Source: Acidimicrobiia bacterium (lineage in GTDB: Bacteria; Actinomycetota; Acidimicrobiia; Acidimicrobiales; Ilumatobacteraceae). Taken from it: DNA of 6,385 nucleotides. The notes under the pieces are model-generated. The model did not search any database. It was given only the letters and a program-made list of their open reading frames with translations, and had not been told where the DNA came from. The stretch lies in assembly GCA_013821025.1 (NCBI GenBank), contig JACDHN010000162.1, positions 1 to 6,385 on the forward strand. Direction: 5' to 3'. Position numbers and translations under genes: made by a program. Within the stretch, counting starts at the first letter, position 1; the number at the start of each line of letters is the position of its first letter. Positions 1 to 6,385 of this stretch are shown here, one piece after another.

Positions 1-1285
<1,285 letters not shown>

Positions 1286-1293
1286 CGCCGGCG

Positions 1294-1992
1294 TCACTCC
1301 CCGGCGTTGAAACAACTGATCCCGAGCTCGTCGGCTTGCTCGGACAGGCCGCTCTGGTCGAGCGCATCGCCCACGAGCTCCTCGCCCTCTGCCTGGGGGA
1401 TGTCGGCGAGCACTTGGTCGTCGTCGTAGCCCGCCTTGATGCGCTCCTTGAGATCCTCGAGCTTGGCGCGCTGGTCGTCCCACAAGCTCGCCAGGTTCGA
1501 GGCGCCCTCCTCCAGCTCGGCAGGTGGCGTGAGCTCGGCAGCGTCCTCGAACAGCGCGTCACCGATGTCGATGATCGAATCGACGGACTCGTCGAAGTCG
1601 CCGACGGTCCGGGGCTCCTCTACGGCGTCACCGGAGTCACGAGCCGCATCGCACAAGGCGTCGAACTGGCTGCGCCACTCCTCGGCACTCAGAGCATCGC
1701 CGGACGAGCCCGGGTCAGTCGTGACCGGTGCAGTCGTGGCCGGGTCGCTCGTGGCCGGGTCGCTCGTGGCCGGGTCGCTCGTGGCCGGGTCGCTCGTGAC
1801 GGGGTCGGTGGGCTCGACCGTCGTTTCGTCGCTGTCGCCAGGCTCGGTCGAACTGGGATCCGTCGGTGCCTCGGTGGACTCGGGGTCGGTGGACGCGGTG
1901 TCGTCGTCGCCGCCGCAGGAGGCCAATGCGAACGTCGCGATCACGGCGACGCCGACCGTGCGATGGCGAATGGTTGAAGTCGTGGTCTTCAT
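1294..1992 (-). CDS. Predicted small lipoprotein of unknown function, 232 aa
   Basis: I do not recognise the family. The ATG at 1990-1992 opens a lipoprotein signal: basic residues up to R11, a hydrophobic stretch V13-L23, and the lipobox LASC with the modified cysteine at C26. The mature protein would be anchored to the outer face of the membrane. Residues 27-98 are a low-complexity Thr/Ser/Pro/Asp/Glu linker, including four tandem TSDPA units at 66-85. Residues 100-232 look folded: an acidic, mainly helical domain with a Trp-containing start (SAEEWRSQFDALCDAA), a TPPAEL turn near 155, and a charged helix around 170-188. C114 and C227 lie at opposite ends of this domain and could form a disulfide outside the cell. 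The gene starts 33 bp after the M20 peptidase stop on the same strand, suggesting co-transcription. A weak GGCGG about 5 nt before the ATG is the only ribosome-site candidate. A binding or structural role is a guess; no catalytic motif was seen. Confidence 0.85.
   Translation of the reverse strand: MKTTTSTIRHRTVGVAVIATFALASCGGDDDTASTDPESTEAPTDPSSTEPGDSDETTVEPTDPVTSDPATSDPATSDPATSDPATTAPVTTDPGSSGDALSAEEWRSQFDALCDAARDSGDAVEEPRTVGDFDESVDSIIDIGDALFEDAAELTPPAELEEGASNLASLWDDQRAKLEDLKERIKAGYDDDQVLADIPQAEGEELVGDALDQSGLSEQADELGISCFNAGE
1736..1795 (-). repeat. 15-bp tandem repeat, four exact copies, inside the lipoprotein linker
   Basis: The plus-strand unit GTGGCCGGGTCGCTC occurs four times without a mismatch (1736-1750, 1751-1765, 1766-1780, 1781-1795). 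Diverged relatives flank it at 1721-1735 and 1796-1810. On the coding (minus) strand it specifies repeated TSDPA units, residues 66-85. Because the unit is five codons long, gain or loss of copies by slippage keeps the frame and only changes the length of the surface linker. Confidence 0.95.
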
Positions 1993-2025
1993 GATGCCGC
2001 CATGTTGGCACGCAGGTGGCTCCGC

Positions 2026-3156
2026 TCATCGGTCCGGGTCGACGAGGCGCCCGATGAGCGCTGCCAACAGCACCACCCGGTGCTCGAGCGATGCCACGTC
2101 GACCCATTCGTGATCCGCGTGAGCCCCGCCACCGACCGCGCCGAGACCGTCGAGCGTTGGCACGCCGAGGGCGGCGGTGAAGTTGCCGTCGCTCCCCCCG
2201 CCCACGAACACACCGTTGAGCGGCTCCAGGCCCAGCTCCACGGCCACGTCACCGGCGGTCTCGAACAGGCCGGTCGACGCCGACTCGGGCATCGGAGGAC
2301 GACCGATGTCGCCGGTCACCTCCACCTGCACGTCGGGGTCGACGGCCTTCAGTGCAGCCATCGCCTGCTCCACCCGCCGACGCTCGTCTGCCGTCTCGAT
2401 GCGGACGTCGACGCGCACACAGGCACTAGCCGGGACCACGTTGTCCGCCGTCCCGGCAGTGGCAACCGTGGGTGTCACCGTCGTCCCCTCATCTGGTCGG
2501 CCCAACGCCGAGATCGCCACGATCTGGTGCGCCAGCTCCACGAGCGCGTTTGCGCCCTTCTCCGGCTCCAACCCGGCGTGGGCGGCCCGCCCGGTCACCG
2601 ACACCTCGAACGTGCCACACCCCTTGCGTCCAGTCTTCAGCGCGCCCCCGTCGGCGCTCGGCTCCAGCACCAGCACCGACCCGCATGCCACGGCACGCTC
2701 CTCCAGGAGAGCCCGCGACGCGGCCGAGCCGACCTCCTCGTCCGAGGTGAACAAGCACTCGACGCCCGATACCGGCTGACCTGCGGCACGGCGCGCCGCC
2801 AGAGCGTGCACGGCGAGCACGATGCCGGCCTTCATGTCGAAGGCGCCGGGTCCGGTGGCCCTGCCGTCGGCGACCGTGAACGGCCGGGTACGGAGCGTGC
2901 CGGCCGGGAACACGGTGTCGTGGTGACCGAGCAGCAGGACGGACGGCTCGTCGGCGCCGTCGGACCAATGCACGTGCGGCCCCGCGGCACTGGGTACGAG
3001 CGTCGCCGGCGTGCCGAGACGCCGCTCGAACAGCGCGCTCACGGCCAGGGCTGAGCGCTCCAGGGCGGCCGTGTCGTGCGACGGCGACTCGATCGAGACC
3101 AGCGTGGCGAGATCGTCGAGTAGCTCGTCGAGCACGAACGAATCGGTGAGGAACAC
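2026..3156 (-). CDS. M20-family metallopeptidase (carboxypeptidase G2 / ArgE-DapE type), 376 aa
   Basis: This is a cytoplasmic, probably di-zinc, amidohydrolase that would cleave a terminal amino acid or an acyl group from an amino-acid substrate; the substrate cannot be read from the sequence. Numbering from the GTG at 3154-3156, all the expected M20 residues are present. They are H78 and D80 in GHHDTVFP, the bridging D107 in GPGAFDMKAG, the general base E140 and metal ligand E141 in FTSDEEVGS, E165 in LVLEPS, and H346 in GGGAHADHEWV. H193 in GRAAHAG matches the conserved histidine of the lid/dimerisation domain, which spans roughly residues 178-290. The GGGSDGNFTA segment at 319-328 is typical of CPG2-like members. 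Length is normal and there is no signal peptide. The start is uncertain: an in-frame ATG at 3187-3189 would add 11 residues (MVRGGAGSVGG), but homology seems to begin at FLTDSF, and a -10-like hexamer lies just upstream of the GTG. The gene precedes the lipoprotein gene by 33 bp and is divergent from the CocE-like hydrolase gene. Confidence 0.92.
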   Translation of the reverse strand: MFLTDSFVLDELLDDLATLVSIESPSHDTAALERSALAVSALFERRLGTPATLVPSAAGPHVHWSDGADEPSVLLLGHHDTVFPAGTLRTRPFTVADGRATGPGAFDMKAGIVLAVHALAARRAAGQPVSGVECLFTSDEEVGSAASRALLEERAVACGSVLVLEPSADGGALKTGRKGCGTFEVSVTGRAAHAGLEPEKGANALVELAHQIVAISALGRPDEGTTVTPTVATAGTADNVVPASACVRVDVRIETADERRRVEQAMAALKAVDPDVQVEVTGDIGRPPMPESASTGLFETAGDVAVELGLEPLNGVFVGGGSDGNFTAALGVPTLDGLGAVGGGAHADHEWVDVASLEHRVVLLAALIGRLVDPDR

Positions 3157-3163
3157 GCCGCCG

Positions 3164-3169
3164 ACGCTA
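3164..3169 (-). promoter_or_regulatory. Candidate -10 element TAGCGT for a leaderless M20 transcript
   Basis: Read on the minus strand, TAGCGT fits the actinobacterial TANNNT -10 pattern. It is followed by 7 nt (CGGCGGC) and then the GTG start, the spacing expected if transcription begins at the start codon. A GGAGGT at 3175-3180 lies 18 nt from that GTG, too far for a normal ribosome site. It lies within or downstream of the start for the alternative ATG at 3187-3189, so it cannot serve that start. No clear -35 sequence was seen. The assignment is inference from pattern and spacing alone. Confidence 0.35.
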
Positions 3170-3219
3170 CCTGCACCTCCCCGCACCATCCCGGCCCGGT
3201 CAGCGATCGGAGGCCCGTG

Positions 3220-3229
3220 ACACCGGTGT
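3220..3229. promoter_or_regulatory. 10-bp perfect palindrome in the divergent intergenic region
   Basis: ACACCGGTGT is its own reverse complement. It sits 16 nt before the hydrolase ATG and about 64 nt from the M20 GTG, between two divergent genes. That position would suit an operator acting on one or both genes. A palindrome this short can arise by chance in 88 bp of GC-rich DNA, so the regulatory role is speculative. No regulator gene lies nearby in the window. Confidence 0.2.
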
Positions 3230-3244
3230 GGCATCATCGGCGCC

Positions 3245-5584
3245 ATGCGGCGATCCGTGGTGGGAGTGGCCGTGGTCGCCAGCATGCTCGCCGCAGCGTG
3301 CACGAATGACCAGGAGTCCGATCCAAGCCTCACCGGCTCGACCACCGGGACAACGACACCGTCGTCCGTCACGGCAGCCACCGCTGGTGACACCGCTCCC
3401 GACACCGCTCCCGGCACCAGCGTTGCGAGCCCGCCGGCGTCGACGTCCACGCCGACGGCGCCGCCCACCGAGCCGACCACCGCGGACACCGACCCGCTGC
3501 CCTCGGCTTCGTTCGGCACGCGCCCCGGTCCCCACCAGATCGCAGTCGTCGACGCAGAGCCCGGCGACGAGCTCGAAGCTGTCGACGGAGGCGGCCAGGT
3601 GATGGCAACGGGCACCGTCGACGAGCTCGGCTCGCTGTTGTTCCGCAACCTCGAGCCCGGCGACTACACGGTGCGCAGCGATGCCGCCGTCACCGGCACG
3701 TTGACCGTGCCGTCGGCCGACGATTTGCCGCCGGACAGCTTCTACGACGATCAGGACATCGAGGCCGGGTTCGGCTACCTCGAGGCTCGAGACGGCACCA
3801 CGCTCAGCGTGAACGTCATGCTCCCCGCAGGTGAGGGCCCGTTCCCGACGGTCGTGGAGTACTCCGGCTACCAGCCGAGCGACCCCGATTCCTTCGGATT
3901 CGGTCAGCTGTTCCCGGCACTTGGGTTCGCCTATGTCGGCGTCAACATGCGCGGCAGCGGCTGCAGTGGCGGTTCGTGGCGCTACTTCGAGACGGTGCAG
4001 AACAGCGATGGCTACGACGCCATCGAGACGATCGCAGCCCAACCGTGGGTCAAGGGCAACAAGGTCGGCATGGTCGGCGTGTCGTACCCAGGCATCTCGC
4101 AGCTGTTCGTGGCCCAGACCCAGCCGCCGAGCCTGGCCGCCATCACTCCGCTCAGCGTCAGCGACGACAGCTACCAGTCCACGCTGTACCCCGGCGGCAT
4201 CCTCAACACCGGATTCGCCGTGGAGTGGATGAGCCAGCGGCTCGACGAGACCCAGCCCGAGGGCCAGGCGTGGACCATCGAGCGCATCGAGGACGGCGAC
4301 GAGGTGTGTGCCGAGAACCAGGAGCTGCGCATGCAGAACCCGGACCTCGTGTCCGAGATCGGCGACAACCCGTACTACTCCGAGGAGCTCGGTGACTCGC
4401 TGGCGCCGCGTACGTTCGTCGACCAGATCGACGTGCCGGTGTTCGTCGCAGGAGCTTGGCAGGACGAGCAGACCGGTGGTCGCTTCCCGACGATGCTCGA
4501 CGACTTCAGCTCGTCGCCACACCTCTACGCGTCACTCGTAAATGGGCTGCACACCGAGTCGATCTCCACCGGCGTCGTTCCGAGGTTCCTCGAGTTCCTC
4601 GACCTCTACGTCGCCGAGCGGACACCCAACCTCGACACCGCTCGCGGCATCGTTCCCGTGCTCGGCGACGCCATCTTCGGGACCACGGAGCTGGCGTTTC
4701 CTGAGGACAACCGGTTCGAGGGCATGTCGTACGAAGAGGCGTTGGCCGCCTTCGAGGCCGAGCCCTCCATCCAGATCCTGTTCGAGAACGGGGCTGCCGA
4801 TGGCTACCCGGCCCGCACCCCGAACCCGCGGTTCGCCCGGGGGTTCGACGCCTGGCCGATCCCGTCGGTGGAGCCGACCACCTGGTATCTCGGTGACGGC
4901 ACGCTCGACGACACCGCACCGTCCGAATCTGGTGCGGTCGGGTACGAGGCAGACCCCAATGCCCTGCCCGAGACGTTCTACAGCGGTTCGCTCAGCGACA
5001 TCTGGAAGCCGAGCGTCGAATGGCAGTGGCGCCAGAACCCTCGGGGCACGGGAGCCAGCTTCCAGAGCGAGATACTGGCCGACGACACGACGATGATCGG
5101 GTCTGCGTCGGCCGACCTTTGGATCGCCGTCGACGAGCCCGACACCGACCTCGAGGTCACGCTGTCGGAGCTCCGCCCTGATGGCCGGGAGATGTACGTG
5201 CAGAGCGGTTGGCTGCGAGCAAGCCATCGAGCGCTCGACGACGAGGCCAGCAGCGAGTTGCAGCCGGTGCAGACCCACCTGGAGGACGACGCCGAACCGC
5301 TGGAACCAGGAGAGGCCACGCCCGTGCGGGTCGAGATCTTCCCGTTCGCCCACGTGTTCCGGGCCGGTTCCCGGCTGCGCATCGGCGTCGACGCGCCAGG
5401 CAACAACCGGGCCCAATGGAGCTTCGAGACCATCTCCAACGGCGAGAACATCGACATCCTCTACGGTGCCGACACACCCTCGGCGGTGGTGCTTCCCGTC
5501 GTGCCCGGCGTGGAGGTCCCCGCCGAGTACCCCGAGTGCGGCGCCCTCAAGGGCCAGCCCTGCCGCCGCGCCCCCCGTCGCTGA
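3245..5584 (+). CDS. CocE/NonD-type (X-Pro dipeptidyl-peptidase S15) serine hydrolase, predicted lipoprotein, 779 aa
   Basis: This is an alpha/beta-hydrolase that would cleave an ester or amide, or act as an X-Pro peptidase, at the cell surface; the substrate is unknown. The ATG at 3245 opens a lipoprotein signal (MRR, hydrophobic V5-L15, then AAAC with C19), which supports this start. Residues 20-90 are a Thr/Ser/Pro/Asp linker. Residues 97-165 look like a small beta-sandwich of transthyretin or carboxypeptidase-regulatory type (DELGSLLFRNLEPGDYTV). The catalytic domain covers roughly 175-455: an oxyanion tyrosine probably Y209 in EYSGYQP, MRGSGCSGG at 235-243, nucleophile S280 in GVSYPG, D407 in AGAWQDEQ and H436 in NGLHTES. 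Residues 540-760 match the C-terminal jelly-roll domain of the family, ending in a Cys pair (C765, C773). C240 and C355 could form another disulfide. The family is usually about 550-650 residues, so the excess is the N-terminal extension. No good Shine-Dalgarno sequence precedes the ATG. Confidence 0.92.
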   Translation: MRRSVVGVAVVASMLAAACTNDQESDPSLTGSTTGTTTPSSVTAATAGDTAPDTAPGTSVASPPASTSTPTAPPTEPTTADTDPLPSASFGTRPGPHQIAVVDAEPGDELEAVDGGGQVMATGTVDELGSLLFRNLEPGDYTVRSDAAVTGTLTVPSADDLPPDSFYDDQDIEAGFGYLEARDGTTLSVNVMLPAGEGPFPTVVEYSGYQPSDPDSFGFGQLFPALGFAYVGVNMRGSGCSGGSWRYFETVQNSDGYDAIETIAAQPWVKGNKVGMVGVSYPGISQLFVAQTQPPSLAAITPLSVSDDSYQSTLYPGGILNTGFAVEWMSQRLDETQPEGQAWTIERIEDGDEVCAENQELRMQNPDLVSEIGDNPYYSEELGDSLAPRTFVDQIDVPVFVAGAWQDEQTGGRFPTMLDDFSSSPHLYASLVNGLHTESISTGVVPRFLEFLDLYVAERTPNLDTARGIVPVLGDAIFGTTELAFPEDNRFEGMSYEEALAAFEAEPSIQILFENGAADGYPARTPNPRFARGFDAWPIPSVEPTTWYLGDGTLDDTAPSESGAVGYEADPNALPETFYSGSLSDIWKPSVEWQWRQNPRGTGASFQSEILADDTTMIGSASADLWIAVDEPDTDLEVTLSELRPDGREMYVQSGWLRASHRALDDEASSELQPVQTHLEDDAEPLEPGEATPVRVEIFPFAHVFRAGSRLRIGVDAPGNNRAQWSFETISNGENIDILYGADTPSAVVLPVVPGVEVPAEYPECGALKGQPCRRAPRR
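3389..3412 (+). repeat. 12-bp tandem duplication in the hydrolase linker
   Basis: GACACCGCTCCC occurs twice in exact tandem (3389-3400, 3401-3412) and encodes DTAPDTAP within the Thr/Pro-rich linker. It is a multiple of three, so the frame is kept. It resembles, on a smaller scale, the linker repeat of the neighbouring lipoprotein. Confidence 0.85.
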
Positions 5585-5598
5585 CCCCGCCACCCAGC

Positions 5599-5618
5599 CC
5601 GGAATCTGCGAGCGCCCT
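5599..5618. repeat. Possible decayed left arm of the intergenic repeat
   Basis: The sequence around CCGGAATCTGCGAGCGCCC resembles the left arms of the two intact copies to its right (for example CGGATCTGTGAGCTCTC at 5695-5711), with a few substitutions. No matching GCTCACA right arm follows before copy 1, so this would be a truncated relic. Chance similarity in GC-rich sequence is possible. Confidence 0.3.
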
Positions 5619-5638
5619 GCCACCCACCCAACCCGAAA

Positions 5639-5685
5639 CTGTGAGCTCCCGACGTCGAAAACGGCCGTGGGGCTCACACTTCCGG
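5639..5685. repeat. Intergenic inverted-arm repeat, copy 1 (47 bp)
   Basis: The copy begins CTGTGAGCTC and ends GGGGCTCACACTTCCGG. Its arms TGTGAGC (5640-5646) and GCTCACA (5672-5678) are exact inverted repeats. The pairing extends imperfectly outward: CCGAAAC on the left faces CTTCCGG on the right. As RNA it could form a stem of about 10 pairs, including one G-U, around a loop of about 19 nt. It aligns without gaps to copy 2 at 40 of 47 positions, with all seven differences in the middle. It lies between the 3' ends of the hydrolase and lyase genes, where it could also act as a terminator hairpin, although no T-run follows. Confidence 0.85.
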
Positions 5686-5699
5686 TCTGCCCGTCGGAT

Positions 5700-5746
5700 C
5701 TGTGAGCTCTCAACGTCGATGTCGCCTGTGGGGCTCACACTTCCGG
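5700..5746. repeat. Intergenic inverted-arm repeat, copy 2 (47 bp)
   Basis: This is the second copy, 61 bp downstream of the first, with the same ends (CTGTGAGCTC and GGGGCTCACACTTCCGG) and the same TGTGAGC/GCTCACA arms at 5701-5707 and 5733-5739. Outer CGGA (5696-5699, one base overlapping the copy boundary region) faces TCCG on the right. The arms are conserved exactly between copies and the loop varies, which points to selection on, or copying through, the arms. The fumarase stop lies 24 bp further right. Confidence 0.85.
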
Positions 5747-5769
5747 GACTGGCGGCGGCGTGGAGGGGT

Positions 5770-6385
5770 TCAGGTCGGCGACGTGGGACGCTCGTGGGGG
5801 CGGGCCATCGTGACGGGGTCGAGCGCTCGGTCCAGCTCTTCGGCCGGGACGTCGGTCTGCTCACCGATCACGTCCCTCACGGTGCGATCCGACGCCAGCG
5901 CCTCCTTCACGGCCGCGGCGGCGGCGTCGTAGCCGACGATGAGGTTCAGCGGAGTGGCGATCGCCGGCGTGCGGTCGGCGTTGCGTCGGCAGCGGTCCAC
6001 GTCGGCTTCCATGCCGGAGACCAGCTTCGAGGCGAACAGACGCGAGACGTTCGCCACGAGTGTGATTGACTCCAGCAGCGCATCGGCGATCACCGGCAGG
6101 TACGTGTTGAGCTCCAGGATGCCCTGCGAGGCGCCGTACCCGACGGTGACGTCGTTGCCGAACACGCGCGCAGCTACCTGGTTGGCCGACTCGCACAAGA
6201 CCGGGTTGACCTTGCCGGGCATGATCGACGAACCGGCCTGCAGCGAGGGCAGGCGCAGCTCGGCGAGTCCGGTGGCCGGACCACTCGACAGCAGCCTGAT
6301 GTCGTTGGCAACCTTCGTGAGCGCCACGGCAACGTCACGCACGGCGCCCGACGCCGTGCCGAGCGCGCCTTGCCCGCCCTGGTGG
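5770..6385 (-). CDS. fumC: Class II fumarase (fumarate hydratase)-family lyase, C-terminal part
   Basis: Class II fumarase reversibly hydrates fumarate to malate in the TCA cycle as a cytoplasmic homotetramer. About 204 residues are visible, reading leftward from the window edge to the TGA at 5770-5772. The frame is open through 6385, so the GTG at 6340-6342 is internal. The family signature GSSIMPGKVNPV (6199-6234) carries the catalytic serine of the mobile SS loop. It is preceded by ALTKVANDIRLLSSGP and followed by FGNDVTV, ELNTYLPVIADALLESI, NVSRLFA and TPLNLIVGYDAAAAAVKEAL. The stretch from ESI through NVSRLFA to TPLN and the ending LDRALD closely resemble remembered mycobacterial fumarase, which has about 470 residues. 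Aspartate ammonia-lyase of the same superfamily is the alternative: LPSLQAGSSIMP is also aspartase-like, and the N-terminal half that would help decide lies outside. No fault was seen in the visible part. The gene converges on the hydrolase gene across the repeat region. Confidence 0.8.
   Translation of the reverse strand, partial: HQGGQGALGTASGAVRDVAVALTKVANDIRLLSSGPATGLAELRLPSLQAGSSIMPGKVNPVLCESANQVAARVFGNDVTVGYGASQGILELNTYLPVIADALLESITLVANVSRLFASKLVSGMEADVDRCRRNADRTPAIATPLNLIVGYDAAAAAVKEALASDRTVRDVIGEQTDVPAEELDRALDPVTMARPHERPTSPT

Noticed and set aside
1736..1795. Tandem 15-bp repeats considered as a CRISPR array or iterons
   Set aside because: The units are directly adjacent with no spacers and are multiples of three within a coding linker, so a protein repeat explains them.
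2002..3054. Plus-strand open frame of 350 codons opposite the M20 peptidase
   Set aside because: It is a shadow of a gene with every metal-binding and catalytic M20 residue in place.
3157..3648. N-terminal extension of the M20 frame up to 3648
   Set aside because: The frame is open upstream but would overlap the hydrolase signal peptide and linker on the other strand. It encodes low-complexity Val/Gly/Ser sequence unlike any M20 N-terminus.
3200..4522. Minus-strand open frame of 440 codons antisense to the hydrolase
   Set aside because: It has His/Arg/Val-rich, low-information composition and lies opposite a gene with signal peptide, catalytic triad and domain order intact. Absence of stops is expected from GC-biased third positions.
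4532..5713. Minus-strand open frame of 393 codons reaching into the intergenic repeats
   Set aside because: It is antisense to the hydrolase C-terminal domain. Its start lies inside the repeat region and no family motif was seen.
5639..5746. Classical Rho-independent terminators
   Set aside because: The arms can pair, but the loops are about 19 nt or longer and no T-run follows on either strand, so a standard terminator call is not supported.
5585..5769. Small protein gene in the convergent intergenic region
   Set aside because: Frames through it translate the repeats into low-information peptides, with no plausible start and ribosome site. The inverted arms suggest a DNA or RNA element instead.

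Overview
The window is gene-dense, very GC-rich DNA with long spurious open frames antisense to real genes. Codon use strongly favours G or C at third positions. Two predicted lipoproteins carry Thr/Ser/Pro/Asp-rich linkers, the fumarase resembles the mycobacterial type, and one gene has a plausible leaderless GTG start. Together these suggest a chromosomal segment from a high-GC actinobacterium. Acidimicrobiia (Ilumatobacter-like) is possible, but this is an inference without a database search. No tRNA, rRNA, CRISPR array, insertion sequence or phage gene was seen.

Layout from left to right: (1) 1-1285, plus strand, nearly all of argininosuccinate synthase of the E. coli-like long type, missing about 16 N-terminal residues. 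(2) 1294-1992, minus strand, a small predicted lipoprotein of unknown function whose linker is encoded by a 15-bp in-frame tandem repeat; its stop lies 8 bp from the argG stop (convergent). (3) 2026-3156, minus strand, a complete M20-family metallopeptidase of the carboxypeptidase G2/ArgE type, 33 bp upstream of the lipoprotein gene and probably co-transcribed with it. (4) 3157-3244, a short divergent promoter region with a -10-like hexamer for the M20 gene and a 10-bp perfect palindrome. (5) 3245-5584, plus strand, a 779-residue predicted lipoprotein hydrolase of the CocE/NonD (X-Pro dipeptidyl-peptidase, S15) type with a full Ser-Asp-His set and an unusual N-terminal extension. (6) 5585-5769, a convergent intergenic region holding two 47-bp imperfect repeats, each bounded by TGTGAGC/GCTCACA inverted arms, plus a possible decayed third arm. 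(7) 5770-6385, minus strand, the C-terminal portion of a class II fumarase-family lyase, running off the right edge.

The genes do not form one obvious system. Arginine biosynthesis, a fumarase, a cytoplasmic metal-dependent carboxypeptidase/deacylase and a surface serine hydrolase are loosely linked by amino-acid and peptide metabolism. ArgG-derived argininosuccinate yields fumarate, but the two genes are 4.5 kb apart and on opposite strands. The least explained elements are the intergenic inverted-repeat pair, the small lipoprotein, and the N-terminal architecture of the large hydrolase. No convincing undescribed multi-gene system was found.
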